Part shown: positions 35,666-47,275 of the stretch, in pieces
Layout of the letters: every line of letters starts with the position of its first letter
Position numbering within the stretch: the first letter of the stretch is position 1
Assembly (NCBI RefSeq): GCF_003589595.1
Contig: NW_020653854.1
Location: 25,681,030-25,745,029, forward strand
From: Hyposmocoma kahamanoa
Lineage: Eukaryota; Arthropoda; Insecta; Lepidoptera; Cosmopterigidae
Direction of reading: 5' to 3'
Length of the DNA: 64,000 nucleotides
Made by a program: the position numbers and the translations under genes
The notes under the pieces: generated by a model
What the model was told of the DNA's origin: nothing
The model's input: the letters and a program-made list of their open reading frames with translations, nothing else
Databases searched by the model: none

Positions 35666-35910
35666 TTTTTGTATGATACCAAGTAACGGGACGAACAAGT
35701 CGTAGGCCTGGTAGTAAGCGACACGCCTGTCCACAACAGTTGCAGCACCAGTCAGAGGTCTAAATCCCAAAAATTTGTGCATGTAATTTCACCAGCACCT
35801 TCAAAACCGGAACGTAGTACTGTTCATCTTACGGCTTGGCGGCAGAAATATGTAAGGTGGCAGTACTTCCCTGGACGATCTCTTTCACAAGGAGATCTAC
35901 TGCTACTAAA
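35666..35910 (-). mobile_element. Rep-A copy, internal deletion
   Basis: TTTTGTATGATACCAAGTAACG ... TTTGTGCATGTAATTTCACC ... GATCTACTGCTACTAAA. The block between the CTCAGATC site and the CATGTGCC site is deleted. Confidence 0.8.
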
Positions 35911-36821
35911 CCATGCACGTTATTATTATTGTCGTAAATACTTTAAGAGGGAGCAGAGGAAAAATTCCTAATCTTCGATTTGATTTTAGAGGGGTATATC
36001 CACTTTAAAGTTAAAAATAAAATATAGTATGAGTAACTACACGATCTATTCAAGCATAGACATTAATCAGAAACATAAAACACTAAAGTTTCCTCGATAG
36101 ATAAAAATCACGAAATGACCTCTAATTTTCAAATTTTTTCTATTCATCCTCGAAATGATACAGGTTATTAGGACAAAAATTAGATAATTAATTATATTTA
36201 TGCATGATCGAGAACTGTCACTACGGATTTTTTAAATCCCTTTAGTTTTAGAGTTATTCCGCTAAAACGAATGTGGTACTTTTAATGCGCAAAATTCAAC
36301 ATCTCCTGTCGCATGTCACGTGAACTTCAGGCATATATTTGTCTCACAAATGTCAAAACTTTATTGGCATGCTCCCTCTTAATGTCGCCATTTTGTTTTT
36401 TAAAATTATTTCATACACTCCATTAATTGTCTTTTGTGTCCAATACAATCAATAACAAAGTAATGTATTTTGTAGGTATATAAATTAACGTTCAAACTCG
36501 TTCATGCGACAATCAATCAAGCTTTAACAGTCTTACTTCAAATCACATATTGTAACCAAAGCTGTTTGATAGCGTGTCCAATCGTATTAATGTCCAGTCT
36601 ATTAGATCGATGACCTAGAAGCTCTAGATCTAGTACTTAGAATCTCGGGTCTAGACTGTAGTATGGTCTAACACTAGACTTATTTGACTGCATTTTATCA
36701 TAGTAGATTGTTTACTTGGGAATATGATGTCATTTTTACTTTAATATAGCAAATCACTGTCAAGAATCCGTGGTACAGTCAACGTCAAAATGATCTGCCA
36801 AAATCAATAATGAACAACTTC

Positions 36822-36895
36822 TGTAGCTCAGTGGTTTGCATTCTGGCTGGAAGAGGATTTCCGTAATGCCGGGTCCGATTCCTATTTATTATAAA
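36822..36895 (+). mobile_element. tRNA-like SINE head
   Basis: TGTAGCTCAGTGGTTTGC (A box) and GGGTCCGATTCC (B box) about 40 bases apart. The 3' acceptor stem does not pair with the 5' side, so it is not called a tRNA gene. Confidence 0.5.
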
Positions 36896-36969
36896 GTTTT
36901 TGTTTCACCATGTTTTAAATTTCGAAAACAGCAAGTTTTGAATATCGTAGAAAGTTTGTGCATTGCCCC

Positions 36970-37249
36970 CATTGACTTACAATTATATGGACGTCGGGTC
37001 CACGCTAAAAAGTGTCCGAACTTATAGGGCGTTAAAATCGTATACAGAGCGTCATTCACGCTCTAGTCTTCGTTTGTTCGACTGACAGCGAAGCAAGCAA
37101 AATTAGACAGTACTGCGATGACATTACAATTTATTCAACGTTTTAGCTTTTTCATATTCCTTGACATGTCACGTTTAAATAGGTTGACTTGGGACATTTT
37201 TTCGTGGTTTTTGTATTAGACACGTCGTCCATTTATTTGTAAGTCAATG
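36970..37249 (+). mobile_element. MITE-C copy 1 (280 bp)
   Basis: The ends are CATTGACTTACAATTATATGG and ATTTATTTGTAAGTCAATG, about 31 bp of inverted similarity including a GGACGTCGGGTC / GACACGTCGTCC block. The flanks are ATTGCCCC on both sides (36962-36969, 37250-37257), a perfect 8-bp target duplication. It is non-coding. hAT-like, or possibly P-like, by duplication length. Confidence 0.92.
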
Positions 37250-37436
37250 ATTGCCCCTTAAATGAATTTGTTGTACATGTAACAAATAAACATAGCAACA
37301 TTATTTCTCAAATTGACGTTAATAACCGTTATTTGTTATCTCTAATCTAAAAATCAGAGTATAAGGTGCAGGTGCACGGCAATAGGTGAGAGACCTGTTT
37401 TAGAAAAAATAACATTCTTATTTTTTGCATCCACTT

Positions 37437-37575
37437 ATAGCCCCACACTAGGGAAACTCTGTATCGCGGATGCTATGTCCACGCACATAGACAACAACAA
37501 ATTACACCCAAACTCACGAGAGAAGTAAATGTAGGTTATACAGATATTTCTTGATATCTATCTAGACATCGAACC
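37437..37575 (-). mobile_element. tRNA-derived SINE (family E), antisense, head lost
   Basis: ACACTAGGGAAACTCTGTATCG ... AAATTACACCCAAACTCACG. It reaches a degraded B box (ACATCGAACCC) but lacks the A box. Confidence 0.75.
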
Positions 37576-37834
37576 CGATATTTGAGACTAATCTAATAAT
37601 TATAACCCTTTTAATACACCGTTGGTACTAGAACTGCGTTGTTGCTTTATTAAAAAGCTTCAACAACACAACCGTTGCAAAAATTGATGAGTAATGCGTT
37701 TTAGAATGGAAATATGAAACGTATTCAACGGAAATCTTTTTGAATATCGTATAGCAAGCTGCACTTTGCACTTTGTTTATCTCTCATTAGGGTACACGTT
37801 ACTAATTGGATTCAAACGGATTCTATATTAAAAT

Positions 37835-38215
37835 GATTTTTTTATTTTATACCAAGTTACAGTACGAACACGCCTGTCCAAAGCAGTTGCAGTGGCACTC
37901 AGAGCTTTTAATCGCAAAGATCTGAGGGGCACTACCACTGCTCCTGTCATCCTGAGACGTAAGTTGATAAGTCCCTGTGCCTGCGAAGAGTGGTGGTGAA
38001 GAAAAACTAATGTTGAGGTTTTAAGAATAGAGTTAGGAAAAAGGACCTTTTGAATAACTATAGAGAACCAAAGGGGAAAGATGCTTGAGCATCTGATATA
38101 ATTCCCCCTGTCATCTCATGTGCCTGTAATTTGTGTGGCAGAAATAGATAAGGTGGCAGTACTTCCCTGGATGCAATCTTTTACAAGGAATTCTACTGCT
38201 ACTAAATTATAGATT
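37835..38215 (-). mobile_element. Rep-A copy with a 135-bp insertion
   Basis: The Rep-A blocks are 37835-37983 and 38119-38215. TGTGCCTG occurs at 37976-37983 and again at 38119-38126, around insert 37984-38118. In uninterrupted copies it occurs once. Confidence 0.82.
37984..38118. mobile_element. 135-bp insert flanked by 8-bp duplication
   Basis: CGAAGAGTGGTGGTGAAG ... GGGGAAA ... TTCCCCCTGTCATCTCA between two TGTGCCTG copies. It has no clear inverted termini. It is a shortened form of 32322-32623. Confidence 0.65.
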
Positions 38216-38567
38216 AGAAGCTGTAGTTAAAAATGATAATTTATTTGATATTGGAAAATGATAAAGTATTATTTACAATCCCTCACAAAACAGTGCCGTG
38301 CTTGGCGGTGGCAAATCAGTTACCACAGTATAGATAGTTGGTATAGAAACGAGGTCTAAAGTGTCAGACCCGTTACTCAACACAGTGCAAACAAAAATCC
38401 TATACAAGTAATGAAAAAGGAACCCTAGTTCATCGTAATAAAGCCATTGAATAAAACGCTATACTGTAAACACTCGTATCTCGTATAATTAAGTGCGATA
38501 ATTTAAATTTTATCACCCGACCCGTTAAGAGGAAGTTCGTTCGTTTTACATCCCATAATGATAAGGT

Positions 38568-38920
38568 TTGTCAACTGTAGGTGTGTACGTTACTGGGCTG
38601 ATTAGGAGTGTTCCTGCAAGAAGGTTGGACGCTACAAAAGATATCATTGGTAGTCGCCTACACAATGCCCTGCCATGCACCCGAGATAGAGTAAACCAGA
38701 AAGATATTGTTTGGGAGAGCAATTTTCAGCAGTCTGAGAATGACGATGAAGAAATTAATGAATTATTCAAGCTAGAAATAAAAGAGTTAAAGGTAGTACA
38801 AATGAGTAGGACATAGCCGAAGAAAAACTAAATAGACATGAAACCTCAAATAAAGCACTAAAACGATACAAGGATGATGGTAATAATAAGCTGGATGAAT
38901 TTAGGTACAGAAGGCATGAT
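38568..38920 (+). pseudogene. Unrecognised ORF with probable frameshift, possible gene remnant
   Basis: An 82-codon frame (VPARRLDATKDIIGSRLHN ... NDDEEINELFKLEIKELK) ends at 38816. One frame over, the sequence goes on DIAEEKLNRHETSNKALKRY, then KDDGNNKLDEFRYRRHD to about 38922. The two halves share an acidic/basic helical character suggestive of one interrupted protein. I do not recognise the family. It could be a decayed exon, a transposon protein or chance. Confidence 0.3.
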
Positions 38921-39464
38921 TAAACAACGCCTATGCCAAACGAAAAACATATTCTAGTAGTGGTAATACTGTAGAATGTTGTATGTACTTTGAAGTTTGT
39001 AAATGCTTTTAACTTATAGTGGATCCTATACACCTGTCCCAATCAAAAGATATCTCATTACACTTTGAACTTTGACCTTACGTATTCAGTTCCAAGACAC
39101 GGGTCCACAAGTAATTGCAAAAGACTTCCCAATAGATATTTCTATGTAGCCTTACTGTGGAATGCAAAGTGATGTACACTTTTGACATTTATTGCTACAC
39201 TCTTAACAAACTGTTTGTAATCGGCAGAAAACTGTTTGACAGGTACATCATGGTTAAGAGATAGATGCTTGTAACTAAAGATTTGGAGGTAATTTCAAAC
39301 TCAATTTCTAAAATAATCGACTTATGTTTCTAACTCAGTAAATGATTGCAGTTTAATTAGTGTGTTTTAATCACTTCAGTAAAGCATTTTACTAATAAAT
39401 TATTATGAATCCCAAATTAATACTGAAATTATGGACACTTTAGAAAACAAACTGATTAGATGGT

Positions 39465-39520
39465 TTTGACCTCTGTGGTCGAGTGGCTTGCACACCAATT
39501 TTCTATCTCCTGCCGGGTCA
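39465..39520 (+). mobile_element. tRNA-like SINE head fragment
   Basis: CTGTGGTCGAGTGGCTTGC followed by CTGCCGGGTCAACG. The A-box region is good, the B box is lost. Confidence 0.3.
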
Positions 39521-40670
39521 ACGTAGAAAAACGTACTTTTTTATATTGTCTGGGGTCTGTCTGTTTGTGGTACCGCCGTTATTTCAGATTTGCATAACAC
39601 AAGTATATCAGTTATTTAGTTTGGGATCGTAGCAACTTATATGATGTTGTCTAATATTTATATCTATTATTTAGACGAGTAAGAAATTGCCAAAGTCATA
39701 GTTACGATAAACTCGTGATACCAAATAAAGCAATTTGATACAATTTCATATGATCGTAAGGGCACCGTCATTATTAAAAAGAACAAGAAGAAGATCCCGA
39801 TTAATAGAAACCGTTTTCCTTTGCAATTTCCTTCGCTTTCAAATCTGTTGCGTTGTGTTACTAATGGTTAGTAAGTTATAATTGTTGTGTTACGCGACCC
39901 CGCAGTCACCCTGTATAAGTTCATTTAAAGTTTGTGTTGAATTTTGGAATATCTATAGATTTCTATGTTTAAACTTATCATAAAATGAATAATCCCGAAA
40001 TTATTCTATTCACAATCTGTAAATGGAATTAGAAAATTAAAAAAGCATTACATTTGTTTGTTTACAGATGGTTTTGTTCTTGCAGTAAATAAAGGCCATC
40101 AACAACTTTCCCGTCCCCTATCTGCATTATTAATTGATTATAATTTAGCATAAATTCAGAACAAAGTTCCACAGTATGTCGGAAACGCGGATGTGGCCTG
40201 GGAAATGTCTGACAATAGTTTGTTTTTGCACAATATTCACTGGGAATATGGCTCTGTTGTTATTTTATACTTAACAAGGTTAATGTCTCATTATGATGAA
40301 GAAATGGGACTTGCACGTGAAATTTTGTTTCAACAGAAGTTTCTATTACTAATGTAGATGATCGAGATGAGATATAGTCCGTGAAAACATTTTTACGCAA
40401 TATGTTTGTCAGTCACCAACAGGCGCTGGATTCAGTGGTTTATCTTCAGATTCCAAGCCATTAGTTACCATCCAACCAACCTCAATGAGATTTTTATGTG
40501 GGTCGCATCCCATATACATATATATAATCTATTAAGATTTATGCTAAACTTGTAAAAAATTATCTTTAATTAAAATGTGTTTTGAGCAAAATACGCAGTC
40601 TTTGAGGGTTGGATGAATTTAAAAGAATAATGTGTGGTATTGTCTGATAATGTTCAGAAAACAGAGCCAT

Positions 40671-40905
40671 TTTTAACCGACTTAAAACAAGAAGGAGGTT
40701 CTCAATTCGACCGCATTTTTCGTGTGTGTATGTCACACGATTATTCCGATATTTGTGAATCGATTTTGATGACACTTTTTTGTTGGAAAGAGGGCATCTC
40801 AGTATTGGACCCATTTAAATTGGAAGAAAATATTCCACCTTTAAGGGTGGCAAATTAGGGGATGAATTCGGTTTATTGAATTTCAATCACCTTCCGTTCG
40901 GCACG
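40671..40905 (+). mobile_element. Rep-B copy 6
   Basis: TTTTAACCGACTTAAAACAAG ... TGGAAAGAGGGCATCTCAG ... TTCCACCTTTAAGGGTGGC ... ATCACCTTCCGTTCG. The right end is missing. Confidence 0.7.
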
Positions 40906-40913
40906 TACATATA

Positions 40914-41027
40914 ACAACGCACACACTCAACGTAGCCCCGCACTAGGGAAATCCTGTGTCGCGGGTGCCATGAACACACACATGGACAACTACAAATTAC
41001 ACCCAAACTCACGAGAGAAATAAATGT
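40914..41027 (-). mobile_element. tRNA-derived SINE (family E), antisense, head lost
   Basis: CGCACACACTCAACGTAGC ... ACACCCAAACTCACGAGAG. It lies immediately after Rep-B copy 6. Confidence 0.78.
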
Positions 41028-41335
41028 TTTCAGTTAACGTTGATGAGACCGCGGTTACAAACACAACGAAAACGGAAGAGCAAGACTTTAGGTCAGTTTA
41101 TTATTTAATAAAATTACAATTATTGTGAAACGAAACAAAGAACCTTAAGTATCAGACCAAAATTGTGGCAGCGGGAAACTCTCAATGCTACAATGTATCT
41201 TCCCATAACGAATCACCATAAGAGCACATTTTGATAAGAGAGTTTTAATTTTAGTTTTGTTTGTTAATTTCAGTTACTTCTTGAAATGAAGCAACTTCTT
41301 GCTTGCAACGTAATGTTTGCGCGTATTGGAATCAA

Positions 41336-41425
41336 TTAACTACAGCGCGTCTGCGGCGCGCGTAAGCGCAGATGACGCGCGTTTACGGGCGGCTACGCGT
41401 ATAAAATACGCCGTGTACATAGACC
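41336..41425. promoter_or_regulatory. CpG-rich patch with a TATAAAA motif
   Basis: A ~70-bp island of GCGC/CGCG-rich sequence in AT-rich surroundings, ending ACGCGTATAAAATACGCC. A TATA box with GC flanks could be a core promoter, but no gene follows on either strand within several hundred bases. Confidence 0.25.
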
Positions 41426-41749
41426 CTAAGACTTCAAGAAGGCATACGTAGAAAGAAACCCAAAGATTCAAATAAAAAAAACAAAAGACGACTTTAAACA
41501 AATACCATTCAAAGATTTGTTGATAGAAATTTAAAAAAAAGATGTAACAATTAACTTACTAACAAAAGGCTAAGCGTAATTCTTTAAAAACGACCACAAA
41601 AGTTAACTAAAGTCAACAGTGTGACCAATTTCTTTCAAAAATCGTGCTTTTAGTTACAAATATATTCTTTATAGTAATAGTGACCAAATCTATTGTATAG
41701 CTTATGGTGACCATGATTCCTGTAGTTTCTAGAACCTTTTTTTTAAACC

Positions 41750-41800
41750 ACGACCTCACCTGATGGTAAGTGATGTTGTGGTCGTAGACGGATTATGTTT
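41750..41800 (-). mobile_element. Non-LTR 3' end fragment
   Basis: ACCTCACCTGATGGTAAGTG is the inverted 3' terminus shared with 60185-60205 and resembles the 3' UTR of the element at 53548 (CCACCTGATGTTAAGTG). Confidence 0.5.
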
Positions 41801-42458
41801 GACTGGAAACAGCCTATTTAGTAAAGTACAGTTTACTTTAGAAAATCTGTTGTTTTTTTAATTATTTTTGCTGGAAACATAGGTAATGTAATCTATTCTA
41901 TATATAGGCTACACTCTAGTTGCAGAAGCGGCAGTAGAAGGTTACATAAATTGCAATGTACATCTTTTCCTCAGGATTACATTATAATTAAGTATACATT
42001 TTTGTACATTGTTGTTAAACGCGAATAAATAAAGAAGTAAACCTCGGTGGAAAAAGAAAAAAAAAACAAAATATTAAATCGATATTTGAAAAATATTACA
42101 TACTTACTTACCTTTTTTATAGATGTCGCTATTTTTAAGTTACTTTAGAGAAAATATTGTTATGAAGACTGTCCTATGAAAAACCGGCAAACATAGACAC
42201 TTTATTTATGGCTTTCTATAGTATAAAGGCAGAGAATCACCTGCTGTCGTTCACACGGCAATAAAATATGAGTTAAATGGTCGCCCGTTAATGGAAACCG
42301 TTGCGCATACGCAAGTTTTCTGTATTTCTCCAGATTTGTAAGAAATTGTAACTTAACCGCTCTACTATAGAGCCTTTAAACAATAAAAAAGAAGTATATT
42401 CTTGGAAATATGACACAATTGCATTGTAGATGTTATTTCAATGCTAGACTTAAAACAC

Positions 42459-42729
42459 GTAGCAGAGCAGCAGTAGAACTCCGTGTGAAAGAGTTTACCA
42501 TGGGAAGTACTGCCTCCTTACCTATTTCTGCCACCAAGCAGTACAGTGAGCATTACTGCGCTCCGGTTGTGAAGGGTAAGAGTGCTGGTGAAATTACAGG
42601 AACATGTGACTTGTCAACTTATGTCTCAGGGTGATGGGTGGGGCTGTGCCCCGCAGATCTTTCCGATTCATAGTTCTAAGTGGCATTGCAACTGTACGGG
42701 ACAAACATGTCGCTTACAACACACGACAA
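42459..42729 (+). mobile_element. Rep-A copy, nearly full length
   Basis: GTAGCAGAGCAGCAGTAGAA ... CTGGTGAAATTACAGGAAC ... CTTATGTCTCAGGGTGATGG ... CTTACAACACACGAC. It lacks the extreme A-tail end. Confidence 0.82.
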
Positions 42730-43859
42730 AAATCAAACTGAAAAAAAATTGAAGTTGGTTCTTTTATACAAAACGTATCTTTGTGTGTGTGCATTAAATT
42801 TATTAACTAGTTACATCGCACACACAAAACAAAACTGTCACTCAACGAATTTGTCGCTTTTGAAAATTATTGTCATCAACTTAAAACGCCATTTCCCGAA
42901 AAATTTACTTGTTTTTTTCAACCTGCTATAGTTTCGAGTTAAGTTACGATTCAAATGAACGCCTAAATATGCAAAATATTCCAAATGAAAACCAGAACAG
43001 ACACTAATAATGAAGCAGTCTGTCAATTTCAAGGCAAATCCAATCAGACTTGACAAACTGGTACCTACAAGTGAATTGATCAAACAAGTGACCAAATGTA
43101 GGACATGGTAAGAGGGTCGGCAAGTGAATCTGGTTGTAGTGAGTCTAAAACGCATAAGTAGCACATAGTATTATGGCCTGTATGTATGTGTGTCTTCCAG
43201 TAGCGTGGCGTGAATTGTCTTTAGTAAAGCCAGAGCAAAACAAAAGACGCTTGCCTTAACAAACTTATTAGCAAACAAGATACTAGTACATTTTATTTCA
43301 CTGGTTAATTATTATAAATAAAAATTTAGGTAAGCCGATGGGAATCGAGTTAAGTGGACGCCTCGCCACTAATATCTTCCGACTTGTCTGAAAACCCTGT
43401 CGGTGTCCTTGTAGAGGTTTATAAATTCTCAGGAATTGATTACAATAGCTTCATAGGTTTATGTTAATGTATGTACACAAACATTTTTTTTACACAATTT
43501 TATATTTCTTCGTTATAAAACGCACATAAGAAATTTCGACATTTAAGCAGAATAAATTTATCAGAGGACGTAAGAATAGCGTAGATGATTCAAAGTTTCA
43601 TAAATAAGTGGCTAGGAACCAGTAAAGAGGGTGATAAAAAAAAAGGTGGGATGAAGAAGATGGAGGTCAACATCGTCACAGTACGTGCGTCAGAAGGCTT
43701 AACGACGCTTAATTCAGTTGAACAGACCTTTAATCCTATTACTATAGAGAAGACTGCTATTATAAATGCGCTACTATAACATGGTCTTAATGCGTAACCA
43801 TTTAAGTAAAAACCATTTTAAATAGATTCGATTTATTATGTCGAAGAGCGGTGTGAGGT

Positions 43860-43965
43860 CAGTAGGAGAATGGTTACATGTCAATTGAGAGGTCGACGGT
43901 TCGCATCACCGTAATTTGTCTACGTTTAGTAGCAATAAGTCTCGAGGTTAAGGAAAACTTAATGA
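43860..43965 (+). mobile_element. tRNA-derived SINE fragment
   Basis: AATTGAGAGGTCGACGGTTCG with a damaged B box, then GTCTACGTTTAGTAGCAATA, matches 12460-12610. Confidence 0.5.
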
Positions 43966-44035
43966 ACCCTGTTTACCCAAGAAAGTTTACAATTAATTCT
44001 AAAAATCGACGGTGCTAAGAATCGCCGGAAGTCGC

Positions 44036-44275
44036 TCAACTGCCTGACTCTGGGGTGTTACAGCGCCAGGACGTTTTGCGTAGGGGCGAAAGATTACTGA
44101 AGCTCCAAACAGAACTTGAGAAGGCGATAACTGAGTGGTGCCTTGTATCCGTCATTATACAGGAACGTCGGGTGTCCAGCGGCGAGAAGGGTAGACGACA
44201 TCGCAAGAATTGTGAAACGAACCTGGATGAGATTAGCACGGAACCTCCACGTTTCTGTGCCACTGCAGCACTGAG
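44036..44275 (+). other. GC-rich open stretch of unknown origin, probably mobile-element derived
   Basis: An open frame reads VLQRQDVLRRGERLLKLQTE, then LEKAITEWCLVSVIIQERRV, to near 44290. Two other frames are open as well, so composition may explain it. It abuts the inverted repeat at 44277. I do not recognise a domain. Confidence 0.3.
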
Positions 44276-44276
44276 T

Positions 44277-44574
44277 CGGTTCCTGGGGTAGCTGCGAGGT
44301 GCGGGAGGAGTGACAGTTTACGTAACAGGTTATGTCGCGCTGCATACGGGATAATTTCAACAAGATTTCAAAAAGTTGCTTGTATATTCATTTTAATTAT
44401 CAATCAAATAATTTTGTTTTGTTATGGTGTCACATAAAAATAATTGACTAATTCAATCAACTCGATATTGAATATCATCAGAAAAATCTTGTTGAAGTTA
44501 TCCCGTGTGCAGCGCGACATTACTATTATGTAAACTGTCACTCCTCCCACACCGCGCAGCTACCTCAGGGACCG
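44277..44574. mobile_element. Foldback element, ~94-bp inverted arms
   Basis: The left arm 44277-44370 (CGGTTCCTGGGGTAGCTGCG ... GGGATAATTTCAACAAGATTT) and right arm 44482-44574 are inverse copies with about a dozen differences. The spacer is ~110 bp. It is non-coding, and no clear target duplication is seen. Confidence 0.78.
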
Positions 44575-44699
44575 GCTTAGTTAAGCGGTAGGTTTCTAGT
44601 AAAAACATTATGGTATTTAATAAAAATATGGCAAACATTTACACCATTAGGTTGAATTTTCAATGACCATAGTCCATAGGAAGATATACCAACAATTGT

Positions 44700-44978
44700 A
44701 ATAAATAATAAGGCCCTCTTCCAGAGGGCGCTTATTGACCGCGTACGCAATACATGCTGCGTTCGATGACTGCGATTGCTGATGTAGGGAGCTAAACAGC
44801 CAGGCCCAAATGGGATTGGGCGGGCCACGTTTGCCGTGTGCAACCTGAGAAGTGGGCGAACGTCGTCATTCATTGGGTGCCCGAGAACAGATGGCGTGGA
44901 CGGCAATCGCCAAAGACGGAGCAATGGAGGACTTTGGGAGACCTTTGTCCAGCAGTGGGACATAATAGATTAATAAAA
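44700..44978 (+). mobile_element. RTE-type retrotransposon, 5'-truncated 3' end
   Basis: The frame reads KWDWAGHVCRVQPEKWANVV, then IHWVPENRWRGRQSPKTEQW, the usual C-terminus of RTE reverse transcriptases (WAGHxxR ... RGRP). It is followed by GACCTTTGTCCAGCAGTGGG and an AATAGATTAATAAAAA tail. Internal frame damage upstream. Confidence 0.8.
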
Positions 44979-45597
44979 AAAATTTATAAGGTATGTGTAT
45001 ATTCTTTATTACATATATGTCAGAGCATAGAAGCTGACTCTAGATATTGACAAGAATATTATACTTTAATTATTTTACTTTCAATATTGCAAACTTACTA
45101 GTAGACAAAAGCAATAAAAACTCCCATCAACATTAAGAAGCTCTCGAAATAAATCAACAGTTTGGCTATGGTAAAATCTCTCAATAGAAACACGCAACAT
45201 CAATTGGCACATTGCACTTAACAATTGGCAGCCATCAATTCTAACAAATTTCTGCAGTAATTGCTGCAGTAACTGAAGTGTAAATAATTCGATGTTGGCA
45301 ACATCTCGATTGTAACAAATAGATCTCATTATATTTGATCGGGTATGATTTAAGCCAGCCGTGCGCAACCTACGGCCCGCGAACAGCTCGCGGCCTGCCA
45401 TACAAACTTTTGTGTACGCCAGAAACACTATTATTTGGTTTTTAAAACTACATATGTGTTTTTAAAATCTACTGAACATCATTCAGAGAAGATCCTTGGC
45501 ATATGGAAAAAGAAACCATAACACAATTAGGATTTGATTATGCAAGATTATTTGATTAATTTGTCGAGTTTAAGAACGATGCGAATATGGAAGCTGT

Positions 45598-45828
45598 TTT
45601 TAGTAGCAGTCTACTGCTCCTTGTGAAAGAGTTGGTCCAGAGAAATACTGGCACCTTACCTAGTTCTGTCACAAAGTCTTTCTGTCGAAGGGTTTTGCTG
45701 GTGGCTGGTTTTGTTGTCAACTTATGTCACAGGGTGTCGGGCGCAGTGGCAGTGCCCCTCAGATCTTTGTGATTTAAAGCTCTGAGTAACACTGCAACTG
45801 TCCCGTCACTTAGTATAATAAAAAAAAT
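45598..45828 (+). mobile_element. Rep-A copy, two deletions
   Basis: TTTTAGTAGCAGTCTACTG ... TATGTCACAGGGTGTCGGG ... GTCCCGTCACTTAGTATAA and an A tract. Confidence 0.82.
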
Positions 45829-46053
45829 GAAAATAGAGAGAGAAAAGAGTACACCGAATTTTGGAAACTGGTACTTGACTGTAAAAATGTTCCCAGGCGC
45901 TGGTAACGTTGTTCGCATCAACGTATCTTTATAAATCACCGTATTCCAAAATGTAACAGCAATAGGCTTCGCTTTTCGCTTCATGCATTGAGCATAGCAT
46001 AGCCATTTGCAAACCCAGTTTGTATAAAATAGTAAACAGTTTTTCTCAATATC

Positions 46054-46316
46054 TTTTTTCTTATAATATCAACTGACGGGACGAACAAGTCGTGCGCCTG
46101 ATGGTAAGCTATACGCCTGTCCATAACAGTTGCAGTGCCACTGCACCTATCACCGTGGGACATAAGTTGACAAATCACAAGAGCCTGTAATTTCACCAGC
46201 ACCCTTCTAAACCGGAACACAATAATGTTGACATTACTGCTTGGCGACAGAAATAGATAAGGTGGCAGCACTACCCTGGACGAACTCTTTCACAGGGAGC
46301 TTCTAGTGCTACTAAA
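46054..46316 (-). mobile_element. Rep-A copy, one deletion
   Basis: TTTTTTCTTATAATATCAACTG ... GTTGCAGTGCCACTGCACC ... GCTTCTAGTGCTACTAAA. Confidence 0.82.
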
Positions 46317-46754
46317 TGTTACTCTAATGTTACACTAAGTTTTAAATAAACGTTTCGATATAATTTTGCTTTTGTGTTAGGAACATAGCAGACATGTATG
46401 TGGCCCAAAGGAAAAAAAGGTTGAGTATACCTGGCTTGATAGTTAGCAATAAAATCGGTTTTGAATTTCGTAATTAATGGTACGAAATACTCGAAATAAC
46501 ACATTTTTATGCTTATACGAAGAAGTTAAAACCTACCACAAGCTTACCCACCAATCAACTCGAAGGTTAAATCGGTCTATCGTGGTTATTCAAGTAACTG
46601 CTTATTAAACTACAAGCAGTTAAGTTTCGCTGGCGGTGAACCCTTTGTTTAGTCGAGTGGTAATGTATTAGAACTAATTCGAACGCCGAGGTTAAGTGTT
46701 TTAATAGATTATAATAAAGCATGGGTGTTTAATTTTTAATCTATTTGTAGCTTT

Positions 46755-47000
46755 TTAACCGACTTTAAAAAGAGGAGGTTCTCAATTTGATTGTCTTTTT
46801 TTGTATGTTACGTGATAATCGATTTCGATATTTTTTTTGTTGAAAAGGGGTACCTCAGCAGTAGACCCATTCAAATTTTAAGAAATTAGGGGATGAATAA
46901 GGCTTATTAGATTTCCACCGCTTTCCGTTAGCCGATTTCAATAAAACTTGGCAAATAGATGTAATTCCACAAACTTTAGAGGCATGGTTTTTTTTTTAAG
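46755..47000 (+). mobile_element. Rep-B copy 7
   Basis: TTAACCGACTTTAAAAAGAGG ... GGTACCTCAGCAGTAGACCC ... CAATAAAACTTGGCAAATAG ... a T tract. Confidence 0.68.
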
Positions 47001-47275
47001 TTATATATTATTTATTTGGAAAGGTAAGTAGTGATATAAATATACAACATCGATCAGTAGATCTTTTGTTCTATGACTTTTTAAAAACATACTTAGTAAA
47101 TTGAAGAAAAATAAACATTGATGTCTTTGCTGTACCCATCTGACACTTTTTAGATCTCTATATGGTTAGTTCAACAAACATGCAAGCGTCTTCCCCGACG
47201 ACCCCCAATCCTGCGTTTTGCACAGAGCTATTACCGTTTAGAGAGATCTATTAAAATATTTTTATTTTTGAATGA

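Noticed and set aside
36822..36895. Functional tRNA gene
   Set aside because: Promoter boxes are good, but the acceptor stem does not pair and the sequence runs into an unrelated body.
42838..43164. 108-aa minus ORF resembling a membrane receptor piece
   Set aside because: Hydrophobic but low-information composition, no recognisable signature, no splice context; treated as chance.
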